The notes beneath the pieces were generated by a model. That model ran no database searches. It was not told the DNA's origin and worked only from the letters and a program-made list of their open reading frames with translations. From contig JBAZOO010000004.1 in assembly GCA_041648735.1 (NCBI GenBank), positions 84,724 through 148,723 on the forward strand: 64,000 nucleotides of DNA. Reading direction: 5' to 3'. The translations under genes and the position numbers were made by a program. Positions 1 through 7,706 of this stretch are shown here, piece by piece. Origin of the DNA: JBAZOO01 sp041648735 (lineage in GTDB: Bacteria; Verrucomicrobiota; Lentisphaeria; Oligosphaerales; CAITYL01). The number at the start of each line of letters is the position of its first letter. Position 1 is the stretch's first letter.

Positions 1-1
1 G

Positions 2-496
2 GCCAGCCGGGAGGTGGCGATTTCCGAGCTGCAAGGGAAGCTGACCATCGACATCCTCGACCGGATCCTGTTCGCCTCGGGCGAGGCGGAGCTGACGCCG
101 GAGGGCGCCGCCGTCCTGCGCCAGGTCGCCGCGGTGTTGCGGCGGTATCCGGGGCGCCAGGCCATGGTGTTCGGCCATACCGACAACGTGCCGATCCGCG
201 GCGCGCTCGCCGCCCGGCAGCCGACGAACTGGGAGCTGGCGGCGGCCCGGGCCACGGCGGCGGTGCGGTTCCTGGCGGAACAGGCGGGGGTGGATCCCCG
301 CCGGCTGGCGGCGGCCGCCTGTGGCGAATTCCGGCCGGTGGCCGACAACGGCACGGCGGCGGGGCGGGCCCGCAACCGGCGTATCGAGCTGGTGGTGATG
401 CCCGAGGAGCTGCTGCCCGCCGAGCCGGGCGTTGCGGAGTCCGCGGCCCCGGCGCCGGCGCCATCGCCCGCGTCGCCACCGCCACCGGTGCCGTGA
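2..496 (+). CDS. OmpA/MotB-family C-terminal domain protein (5' truncated by window edge)
   Basis: Partial gene: the frame is already open at base 2 (A-S-R-E-V-A-I-S-E-L-Q), so the true start lies outside the window. What remains is an OmpA-like peptidoglycan-binding domain. It has an initial ILFASGEAELTPEG strand-turn, the central GHTDNVPI motif followed by NWELAAARA, and a final ARNRRIELVV. The last 25 or so residues are a Pro/Ala/Ser tail. Such domains anchor outer-membrane or motor proteins to the cell wall. The preceding coil suggests a stand-alone OmpA/MotB-like protein, but the missing N-terminus prevents choosing between a lipoprotein and a membrane-anchored form. It converges with the exopolysaccharide operon, with only 3 bp between stop codons. 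Confidence 0.85.
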   Translation, partial: ASREVAISELQGKLTIDILDRILFASGEAELTPEGAAVLRQVAAVLRRYPGRQAMVFGHTDNVPIRGALAARQPTNWELAAARATAAVRFLAEQAGVDPRRLAAAACGEFRPVADNGTAAGRARNRRIELVVMPEELLPAEPGVAESAAPAPAPSPASPPPPVP

Positions 497-499
497 GCG

Positions 500-2524
500 T
501 CATTCCGGGTTGGGGGCGGGCGTTTCGAAGGTTTGGCGCAGCAGTTGCTGGGCCCGGGGGGCGAGGGAGGGCTGGAGCTTGACCGCCCGGTCGAGCGCCG
601 CCGCCGTCTGGCCGGGGTTGCCGGCCGCGAGTTCCGCCTTGGCGAGGAAGAGCCAGAGGCGCGGATCGGCGGGGTTGCCGGCCGCGGCCTGGCGGAAGGC
701 GCGCAGGGCGAGCGCCCCTTGGGCGGGGTTGCCGGCGGCGGTCCACGGGCCGCGGTCGAGGGGGGGTGGGGCGGGGGGTGCCGCTTCCGCCGCGCTGGCG
801 GCCGGTTGAAGGCGGGTGCCGAACTCGTACCAGAGGCTCCAGTCGCTGGGGGCGAGGGCGAGGGCTTCGCGGAGCCGCGGCCAGGGAGTGCCTGTCCAGC
901 CGCCGCCGGTGGCCAGTTCGGGTGCCGGCAGCCGGGCAAAGCGGATGCCGGTGAGGAGCGCCAGCAGCAGGAGCCCGGAGGCGGCGAGGGCGGCCATGCG
1001 GGTGCCCGCGGCGGCCGATGGGCGGGCATCGGGTTCGGGGAGGCCGAGGGCGAGGAGGCCACCGGCGAGGGCGGCGTTGAGGGGGATGCGCAGGGCGAAA
1101 TCGGTGGCGGCGTGGACGAGGATCACGGTGCCGGCCCCGAGGGCGGCGGCGCGGAGGGCGGGGGGGAGAGTGCCATGGAGTTCCCGCCGGCGGGCGGCAG
1201 CCGGCGGGGGGCGGCCACCCTTGAGGACGAGGGCGAGCCAGCCGCTGGCGAGGGCGCCAGCCAGGGCCAGGCCGGCCAGCCCCGCGTCGGCCAGGAGCTG
1301 GACGTATTCGTTTTCGGCATAGAAGGGCAGGGTGCCGCCGGGCACGCGTTTGTGGATGGGGAAGAGGACGTGGAAGCTTTCCAGCCCGCCGCCGGCGAGG
1401 GGGAAGCGGCGCCAGAGCCGGCCGCTGGCCCGCCAGTTGTCGGCCCGGGTCCCGAACGAGCTGTCGCGCAGCGGTTGGCGGAGGGTGTCGAGCCGGCGTT
1501 GGACGGTTTCCGCGGGCAGCAGGAAGAGGAGGAGCAGGGCGGCAATGGCGAGGAGTACGGCCGCGGTGGGGAGGGTGTGGCGCCGGCCGTGGAGGCAGAG
1601 GAAGGCGGTGAGGATGGTGCCGGCAAGGAAGGCGACGGTGCCGCCGCGGGATTCGGAGAGGAACACCAGGGCGGCGAGCGTCAGGAAGCAGATGCCGGCG
1701 AGGATGCGGCCCGCGATTCGCCAAGGGCGGCCGGCACGGGCCGCGGGCGTGTCCGGCGCGGCGTGGGCGGCGAGGGCGAGGGCGGGCATGGCGAGCATGG
1801 CGGCGCAGGAGGCGAAGTGGTTGCGGTTGACGAAGGGCCAGATGGAGCTGGTGGTGCGGACTTTGTCGAACCAGGTGAACAGCCAGGGGAGGTGTGGTGC
1901 CGCCGCCGTGGCGGTGGCGCCGGCGGCGGGCTGGCTGTGCTGCCGGAGCAGGCCGAGGAGCAGCAGGGCGGTGGCGGCGGGCAGCAGGATCCAGAGCAGG
2001 CGGAGGCGCTGGCGGCCGGCCAGGCCGGCGGTGAGCCGGGCGCAGGCCAGGGCGAGGATCAGGAGGAGGAGGCAGCGCAGGGTGCCGGGGGTGTTGAGCG
2101 AGAGCCGGACGGCGGCGGCGGCTTTGCCGGTTGGCGGCGGTGCGGACTCCGCAAGGAAGGCGGTGGCGGTGCTGAACAGGGTTTGCCGGTCCTGGCCGGC
2201 CAGGAAGGCCAAGGCCGGGGGCAGCGGGAGCGTCGTGAGGAAGAACCAGCCGAGGCCTGCCAGGGCAGTGAGGCCGGCGGCGGCGAGGAGGCGGCCGCGG
2301 GCGGGCGGCGGGGCGAGCAGGGTGGCCCCGGCGGCGGCGGCGGCGATCCAGGGCAAGGTCTGGGGTTCAATGCCGCCGGTGGTGGCGGCCAGCCAGGCGA
2401 GGAGCAGCAGGAGGACGGTGGCGGCGGGGAGGTGCCGGGGAGCGCGGGCGTTCCGCGGAACCCCAAGTTGGGGCGCGCGGGGGGCGGAACGCCCGGTGCC
2501 GCTTTCCGCCGTGGCTTCGGTCAT
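500..2524 (-). CDS. O-antigen ligase/polymerase (Wzy_C type) with C-terminal TPR-like region
   Basis: A 674-residue polytopic membrane protein. Many hydrophobic segments span residues 35-450. The Wzy_C family signature is visible: PFVNRNHFASC, then SESRGG, then a periplasmic loop with FPLAGGGLESF and AENEYVQLLADAGLAG. Proteins of this family polymerise or ligate undecaprenyl-linked sugar repeats in the inner membrane. The last 80 residues look like TPR helices (ALRAFRQAAAGNPADPRLWLFLAKAELAAG is interrupted here only for length), a common addition in O-antigen ligases. The start codon overlaps the stop of the upstream tyrosine-kinase gene (ATGA, 2521-2524), so translation is probably coupled. 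It is the last gene of the exopolysaccharide operon. Polymerase versus ligase cannot be decided from sequence. Confidence 0.85.
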   Translation of the reverse strand: MTEATAESGTGRSAPRAPQLGVPRNARAPRHLPAATVLLLLLAWLAATTGGIEPQTLPWIAAAAAGATLLAPPPARGRLLAAAGLTALAGLGWFFLTTLPLPPALAFLAGQDRQTLFSTATAFLAESAPPPTGKAAAAVRLSLNTPGTLRCLLLLILALACARLTAGLAGRQRLRLLWILLPAATALLLLGLLRQHSQPAAGATATAAAPHLPWLFTWFDKVRTTSSIWPFVNRNHFASCAAMLAMPALALAAHAAPDTPAARAGRPWRIAGRILAGICFLTLAALVFLSESRGGTVAFLAGTILTAFLCLHGRRHTLPTAAVLLAIAALLLLFLLPAETVQRRLDTLRQPLRDSSFGTRADNWRASGRLWRRFPLAGGGLESFHVLFPIHKRVPGGTLPFYAENEYVQLLADAGLAGLALAGALASGWLALVLKGGRPPPAAARRRELHGTLPPALRAAALGAGTVILVHAATDFALRIPLNAALAGGLLALGLPEPDARPSAAAGTRMAALAASGLLLLALLTGIRFARLPAPELATGGGWTGTPWPRLREALALAPSDWSLWYEFGTRLQPAASAAEAAPPAPPPLDRGPWTAAGNPAQGALALRAFRQAAAGNPADPRLWLFLAKAELAAGNPGQTAAALDRAVKLQPSLAPRAQQLLRQTFETPAPNPE

Positions 2525-4947
2525 GGCGCCGGCGGCGCGGCGGCGGGTGGCGTCTCCGGCTGGTCGGCGGCGGTGCCGGCGGGTGTGGCCGCCGCTGGGG
2601 CTGCCGGCTTCGCGCCCGTCTCCGCGCCCGTCTCCGCGAGTTCCTCTTCGTCTTCGTCGTAGTAGTGGTAGTAGCCGTAGCGGCTGTAGGCGTAGTACTG
2701 GCCGTACTTGCTGAAGCGGCGGAAGTAGCCGTAGTACTTGCCGTAGCCGTGGGTCTGCGGGGTATCGATGCCGTTGACCACGAAGCCGAGGAGGTTGACG
2801 CCCTTGAGGCGGTTGAGGGCGTGGCGGACGCCGGCGAGGGTGGAGACGCCCTGGCGGGTGACGAGCATCACGCCGTCGCAGTTGCGGCCGATGAGGGTGG
2901 CGTCAATGACGCGGCCGATGGGGGCGTTGTCGAAGATCACCAGGTCGAAGGCCGTGCGGAGTTCCTGGATGAGCCGGGTCATGCGGGCGCTTTCGAGCAG
3001 TTCGGGCGCCGTGTTGTCGTAGGTGCCGACGGGCAGGAGGCAGAGGTTTTCCTGGCTGGTCGGCAGGATCAGCGACCGCCAGTCGTCGGTTTTGCCGAGG
3101 AGGTATTCGGTGAGGCCGGTCGTGGGCTTGGGGAGGGTGAGGTTCTCATAGAGTCGGCCGCGGCGCAAGTCGCCGTCGACGATGAGCACCTTGCGGTTGA
3201 TCCAGGCGAAGGTGGTGGCCAGGTTGATGGCGGTGAGGGATTTGCCTTCGTTGGCTTCGCAGGAGGTGACGCCGAGGATGTAGCCGGCCTTGCCGGCGAT
3301 GAGGGATTCGAGGGTGGTGCGGAGGCTGCGGTAGACCTCGGTGGCGAGGCAGGAGCGGGTGCGTTTGACGATGATGCCGGCGACGCTGAGGTCCACTTCC
3401 GGCATGATCCGGTTCCAGCTCGGGATGCTGGTGAGGTAGGGCAGGCCGAGCCGTTCCTCGATGGTGATGATGTCGAGGATGCTGGTGTCGAGGAAGTCCA
3501 GGAGGAAGGCGAGGCCGATGCCGAGGGCGAGGCCGAGGGCGAGGCTGAAGGCCATGATCAGGGGGCGGTTGGGCCAGACCATGCCGACGATGTGGGCGGG
3601 TTCGACGGCATTGTAGGAGGGGGCGATGTTGGCGGCGCGGGCGTCGAGGACGCGGGCGTAGACCAGGTCATGCATCTGCTTGAGGTGTTCGGCCTGGGCC
3701 ATGTAACTTTCGTACTGGGCGCGGTCGGCGGCGTTGACTTCGACGTCGGCCTTCCAGGTGTTGATGGCATTGTCGAGCGCCTTTTCCTGGTAGCGGATGG
3801 CATCGAGGCGGGAGGCGATGCGCTTGAGGGCGGTCTCGGCGCTGAAGCGGAGCTGGCGTTCGGCGGCATCGGTCTGGCGCTTGAGTTCGACCATCCGCGG
3901 ATGGCCGGGCTTGTACTGGGTGCGCAGGTCTTCATACTCCGCCTTGAGGCGGGCGACCAGTTCCTCCTGCTGCTGCCAGGTCTGGGCGACGGTGGCCCGG
4001 GCCTCGGCGGTCCTGTCGCTGAACTGGAGGCCGGGGATGTTCTTGTCGATGCCGCTGACGCTGGTATCGGGGCTGATGCCGGCGACCTGGGCGCCCTGGA
4101 GGGCGGAGAGGTGGGTCTCCATGGTCATGCGCAATACGTCGTCGATGGTCGCGGTGTTGGCGCCCTTGAGGAAGGGGAAGTTGGTCTCCAGCATGGTCTG
4201 TTCCATTTTCAGGAAGCTCTTGCGCTGGAGCAGGCTGGCGATGAAGGTCTGGTCGTAGGCCTGTTTGGCCTGTTGGACGCTGATGCTCTTTTCCCGCATG
4301 AAGAGCTGGAGCTTGTTCTGGGCGTCCTTGAGTTCGTTGGCGATGCGGTTCTGTTCGATCATCAGGCTGGAGATGGCGTCGTCGGTGGTGCGGCGCATCT
4401 GTTCCCGCTGGATGGCCTGGTACTGTTCCAGCAAGGTGGTGAGGAAGTCGAGTGCGTATTGGCGGTCAGCGGCCTCGACGTTGATGTCGAACATGCTTTC
4501 CAGCTCGCGGACCGGCTTGACGCTGACGGCCACGGAGAGGTCGGTGAGGGTCTTGCTCCACTTGGGCTGGAGTTCCGTGGCGGTCTTGGCCTGGAGCGAC
4601 GAGCCCATGACCGTGATCACTTGGCGGTTGCGTTCCTGGAGGATCTGCTCGCTGGTGCGGGGGGCGTAGGCGCCGCGGTCCGTGCTGGAGATGCGCAGCA
4701 GCGGGTCGATGTAGATCTCGTAGCGGCAGGAGGACCGGTACTTGGGGGCGGCGAGGATGGAATAGACGGCACCCAGCGTCGTGGTGATGAGCAGGCAGAG
4801 GAGGACCAGCCACCAATGGTCGAAGATCATGCCGATGAAGCGGCGCGGATCCCCCTGTTCCATGAGGAGGTCGGTGGCCATGGCTGGCCGGGCGGGGGTG
4901 GCGGCTGGCATTGTGGGGCGGAGGTCGGGCGTGTTCTGCATCGGCAA
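2521..4947 (-). CDS. Wzc-type polysaccharide co-polymerase / tyrosine autokinase
   Basis: About 808 residues. It has an N-terminal Wzz domain with a first membrane segment (WWLVLLCLLITTTLGAVYS), a long periplasmic coiled-coil section with YKPGHPRMVELK (typical of GumC/Wzc), and a second membrane segment (LIMAFSLALGLALGIGLAF). A cytoplasmic BY-kinase follows: Walker A SCEANEGKS near residue 566, Walker A' VLIVDGDLRRG near 590, Walker B LVIFDNAPI near 669. After it comes a tyrosine-rich cluster around residues 732-764 (more than a dozen Tyr), the expected autophosphorylation site. The kinase controls polymer length and export with Wza. The tail is Glu then Ala/Pro rich. The start is uncertain: TTG at 4947 or ATG at 4941, with no good Shine-Dalgarno for either. 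Confidence 0.93.
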   Translation of the reverse strand: MPMQNTPDLRPTMPAATPARPAMATDLLMEQGDPRRFIGMIFDHWWLVLLCLLITTTLGAVYSILAAPKYRSSCRYEIYIDPLLRISSTDRGAYAPRTSEQILQERNRQVITVMGSSLQAKTATELQPKWSKTLTDLSVAVSVKPVRELESMFDINVEAADRQYALDFLTTLLEQYQAIQREQMRRTTDDAISSLMIEQNRIANELKDAQNKLQLFMREKSISVQQAKQAYDQTFIASLLQRKSFLKMEQTMLETNFPFLKGANTATIDDVLRMTMETHLSALQGAQVAGISPDTSVSGIDKNIPGLQFSDRTAEARATVAQTWQQQEELVARLKAEYEDLRTQYKPGHPRMVELKRQTDAAERQLRFSAETALKRIASRLDAIRYQEKALDNAINTWKADVEVNAADRAQYESYMAQAEHLKQMHDLVYARVLDARAANIAPSYNAVEPAHIVGMVWPNRPLIMAFSLALGLALGIGLAFLLDFLDTSILDIITIEERLGLPYLTSIPSWNRIMPEVDLSVAGIIVKRTRSCLATEVYRSLRTTLESLIAGKAGYILGVTSCEANEGKSLTAINLATTFAWINRKVLIVDGDLRRGRLYENLTLPKPTTGLTEYLLGKTDDWRSLILPTSQENLCLLPVGTYDNTAPELLESARMTRLIQELRTAFDLVIFDNAPIGRVIDATLIGRNCDGVMLVTRQGVSTLAGVRHALNRLKGVNLLGFVVNGIDTPQTHGYGKYYGYFRRFSKYGQYYAYSRYGYYHYYDEDEEELAETGAETGAKPAAPAAATPAGTAADQPETPPAAAPPAP

Positions 4948-4999
4948 GCTCGGGGTGGAGGAAAGCTGTGGTGAGTGGGGCGGGGTCGGCGCCGGAGAA

Positions 5000-6070
5000 T
5001 CAGAGGGCGAAGGCCTTGAGCGGGATGATGATCATGTCGCCCGGCTGGAGGTCGATGTCGAGGTCGACCCGCCCTTCCTCGATGATCCGGCCGGCGTCGA
5101 TGGTCCGTTCCTGGCGGTCCTTGCCTTTTTCGATGCGGACCAGGCGCACCCGGTCGCTGCGGGCGAACTTGCTGAAGCCGCCCGCCTTGAGGATGGCGCG
5201 CATCAGGGTGCGCTGTTCGCCGGGGGCGAACGGGACGATGCCGGGGACGCGCACTTCGCCGGTGACGATGACTTCGCAGACGTCGGTGGAGAAGAAGAGG
5301 GTGCCGTCAATGCCGGGGACGCAGATGATGTCGTCGGCCTGCAATTGGACATCCTGGGAGACCAGCGCCTCGCTGGAGGACAGGATTTCCTTGAGGTTGA
5401 TGGTGATTTTCTGGGGCGGTTCGCCGGGCTTGCCGCGGCGGATGACGAAGGTCTCTTCCGGCGAGGCCCAACTGGTCATCCCCTCCACGAAGGAGAGGAC
5501 CTGGATGATTGAGAGGCCGCCGACGGTGGGCATGCCGACGACGCCGGGGCGGCGCACGGCCCCGTAGACATAGACCTTGCCCGGCCCCTTGGTGACCAGG
5601 GTGACGGAGATGGTGGCCTTTTCATAGACGCTTTCGGTCAGCGCGGCGGCGAGGGCCTCCGAGGCTTCGGCGGGGGTCATGCGGGCGAGCATGAATTCCC
5701 CGTAGAAGGGGACGGGGACGGTGCCGGAGGCGGAGATGAGCCCCTCGTAGGCGAGGAGGGGGTCTTCCACCATGCGGATCCGGATGAGGTCGCCGGGGCT
5801 CAGCCGTTGTTCACTCTCGAGGAGGGGGGCATGGAGGGTGGCCGAGGTGATCGGGGTGGTGGCGAGGGCCGGGGCCGGCGTGGCGGTGGCGGTGGCGGCC
5901 GGGGTGGCGAAGAGGGCCGCCGGATCCGCGGCGGGCGCTGGCGTGGCCGGCTTGCGGGCGGCGGCCCCGGCTTCCGTCTGGGCCAGGAGGAGGGGGGCGA
6001 CGCCCAGCAGGGCTGGCAGGAGCAGGGCGCGGATCGTCCGGGTTAGGGAGTGGCGAAGGGGGATGGCCAT
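5000..6070 (-). CDS. Wza-type polysaccharide export outer-membrane protein
   Basis: 356 residues from the ATG at 6070, chosen because it begins a clear signal peptide (MAIPLRHSLTRTIRALLL, then an AQTEAGA cleavage region). An Ala/Pro/Thr linker precedes the Poly_export domain (LSPGDLIRIRMVEDP...GTVPVPFYGEF). Two SLBB-like domains follow (KVYVYGAVRRPGVV and EVIVTGEVRVPGIV), ending in LQPGDMIIIPLKAFAL. In the Wza family this forms the periplasmic and outer-membrane channel for capsule or EPS and works with the Wzc kinase encoded 52 bp downstream. No lipobox cysteine is visible after the signal peptide, unlike E. coli Wza. That suggests a partner barrel, possibly the preceding gene product, provides the outer-membrane passage. 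Confidence 0.92.
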   Translation of the reverse strand: MAIPLRHSLTRTIRALLLPALLGVAPLLLAQTEAGAAARKPATPAPAADPAALFATPAATATATPAPALATTPITSATLHAPLLESEQRLSPGDLIRIRMVEDPLLAYEGLISASGTVPVPFYGEFMLARMTPAEASEALAAALTESVYEKATISVTLVTKGPGKVYVYGAVRRPGVVGMPTVGGLSIIQVLSFVEGMTSWASPEETFVIRRGKPGEPPQKITINLKEILSSSEALVSQDVQLQADDIICVPGIDGTLFFSTDVCEVIVTGEVRVPGIVPFAPGEQRTLMRAILKAGGFSKFARSDRVRLVRIEKGKDRQERTIDAGRIIEEGRVDLDIDLQPGDMIIIPLKAFAL

Positions 6071-6218
6071 GGCGTGGATAACCGGTGGGGGTGGGTGGGG
6101 GCGGTTGAAAGGGAAGGGGCGGTTCGCCCTCAAAAGCCATCCTGCCCCCGTCCGCCGCGGGCATCCCGCGGCGGGAAGGAAGGTGGGATGGCGTGGCGGG
6201 CAAGGCTGCCGGTGGCCG

Positions 6219-7535
6219 TCAGAACTTGTAGGCGATGGTGACGCTGATGCGGTTGCGGTCGTAGTCGTTCTCGTCCACCGCGGAGTCAAAGTGGTTGGTG
6301 TATTCGTAGCGGGCCGACAGGGTGGTCCGGGGGTTGATTTCGTAGGCGACGCCGATCCCCGGGCGGATCAGGTTGTAGTCGTCGCCGGAATCCGATTCAT
6401 TGACGTTCCGGAAGATGATGTCGCCGCTGAGGGTCCACTTGTCGGCGACCCGGTTGCGGTAGCTGTAGCCGACTGTCCAGGTCTTGGCGTAGTTGACGAA
6501 GAGGGAGCGGTAGTCCTCCTCCAGCGAGTTGCTGCTGAAGAGGGTGTGGGTGACCTTCTCCCCGCGGAGATAGGTGAGCTGGGCGTCGTAGGTGAGGCCG
6601 TAGCCGTTTTCCCAGGTGAGGGGGTTGTCGTCGCTGAAGGTCAGCCAAGTGTAGCCGAGGCGGCCCTGGAAGAAGAGGGTGCGGTCGATTTCGTAGTTGA
6701 AGGCGAGGCCGGTGGAGATCGAGTCGCTGTCATCGCGCTGGATTTCGCCGTAGATGGTGTTGGCCGACTCGTCGTAGTAGCGGGTGATGTAGGTGAAGTA
6801 GGGGCCGACGTAGAGTTGCTTGACGATGCCGCCGTACATCAGGGAGAAGTCGAAGGTGTCGGCCTGGTAGCTTTCGTACTTGTACTCGTCGGGCCCGATC
6901 CAGCCGAAGGTGTGGGTGTAGCTGGCGGTGCCGTAGGTGACCTCGTTGACCCAGTTGGAGTAGCGCAGGTAGGTGTCGTTGATCGTGCGGGTGTAGCTGT
7001 CCTTCGAGCGGGCGGAGCCGAGGTCGAGGGCGTCGGAGGTGCGGCTGATGTCGTTGCCGATGACGATGTCGCCCTTCTGCCCGAGCTTCAGGTTGCCCTG
7101 GATGCTGGTCTTGAACTCGCCGGCATCGCCGGAGACCACGACCTCGTTGTCAACGTCGCTGTTGCTGTAGAAGCGGAAGCCGACGCCGGCGTTGGCGGTG
7201 ACGAAGAAGTTCGGGTGGGGGAACCAGTTCAGGGTGAGGCTCAAGCCGGGGGTGACGAAGAAGCTCCCGTCCTTGTCATGGGTGCTGTAGACGTTGTCGT
7301 CGTAGCCGGCGGCGAGGGTGCCCGTGACTTGGATGCGCAGGGTGTCATCCAAGCGGGAGAAGGTGTAGTCGGTCTGGCGCCACTTTTCCTCCTTGGCCTG
7401 GGATTCAGCGGAAATGTCGATTTCGGCGGCGCGGGCGTTCCAGGCGGTGGCGCCCAGGAGCGCCAGCAGGCCGGCCATTGCCAGCGGCCGCATTTGGGAC
7501 TTCCGCACTTTCCGGGTCAGGTTGTGGCTTTTCAT
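6219..7535 (-). CDS. Outer-membrane beta-barrel protein of the exopolysaccharide operon
   Basis: 438 residues from ATG 7535, which has an AAGGGAAAG Shine-Dalgarno about 8 nt away. A GTG/ATG further up at 7559 has none. A basic N-terminus and hydrophobic stretch (MAGLLALLGATAWNARA) form a signal peptide. The mature part is rich in alternating aromatic/polar strands (for example YTHTFGWIG, FFQGRLGYTWLTF, LSARYEYTNHF) and ends in AYKF, the C-terminal aromatic signature of barrel proteins recognised by the BAM complex. Putative outer-membrane barrels of this kind occur beside Wza/Wzc genes in EPS loci. First gene of the operon, directly behind a strong promoter. The precise role (porin for polymer exit or biofilm scaffold) is inferred from context only. 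Confidence 0.8.
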   Translation of the reverse strand: MKSHNLTRKVRKSQMRPLAMAGLLALLGATAWNARAAEIDISAESQAKEEKWRQTDYTFSRLDDTLRIQVTGTLAAGYDDNVYSTHDKDGSFFVTPGLSLTLNWFPHPNFFVTANAGVGFRFYSNSDVDNEVVVSGDAGEFKTSIQGNLKLGQKGDIVIGNDISRTSDALDLGSARSKDSYTRTINDTYLRYSNWVNEVTYGTASYTHTFGWIGPDEYKYESYQADTFDFSLMYGGIVKQLYVGPYFTYITRYYDESANTIYGEIQRDDSDSISTGLAFNYEIDRTLFFQGRLGYTWLTFSDDNPLTWENGYGLTYDAQLTYLRGEKVTHTLFSSNSLEEDYRSLFVNYAKTWTVGYSYRNRVADKWTLSGDIIFRNVNESDSGDDYNLIRPGIGVAYEINPRTTLSARYEYTNHFDSAVDENDYDRNRISVTIAYKF

Positions 7536-7609
7536 GATGATACTTTCCCTTGTGGCCATGGCTTTGGCGGGGCGCGGTGCTGGAACCCCACAAAAATAAA
7601 GGTGCCGAT

Positions 7610-7638
7610 ATTATAAACTTCCATTGGCCCAAGGGCAA
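7610..7638 (-). promoter_or_regulatory. Sigma-70 promoter of the exopolysaccharide operon
   Basis: On the minus strand TTGCCC (7633-7638), a 17-bp spacer and a perfect TATAAT (7610-7615) lie in an AT-rich pocket. The predicted start is near 7603, leaving about 67 nt of leader before the barrel-protein start at 7535. The same TTGCC-type -35 box recurs in front of the DUF6448/asr operon and the tRNA gene. Confidence 0.75.
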
Positions 7639-7706
7639 GCGCGGCCGGCGGAAAGGCCAAGGTTTCTTCGGGTGCAGGCTGAAAGGGGGGGGCTGGCGGC
7701 TTCCCG

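Noticed and set aside
2665..4974. Long plus-strand open frame opposite the wzc-type gene
   Set aside because: Antisense shadow of a confidently identified kinase; composition is the mirror of the GC-rich codon bias and shows no domain.
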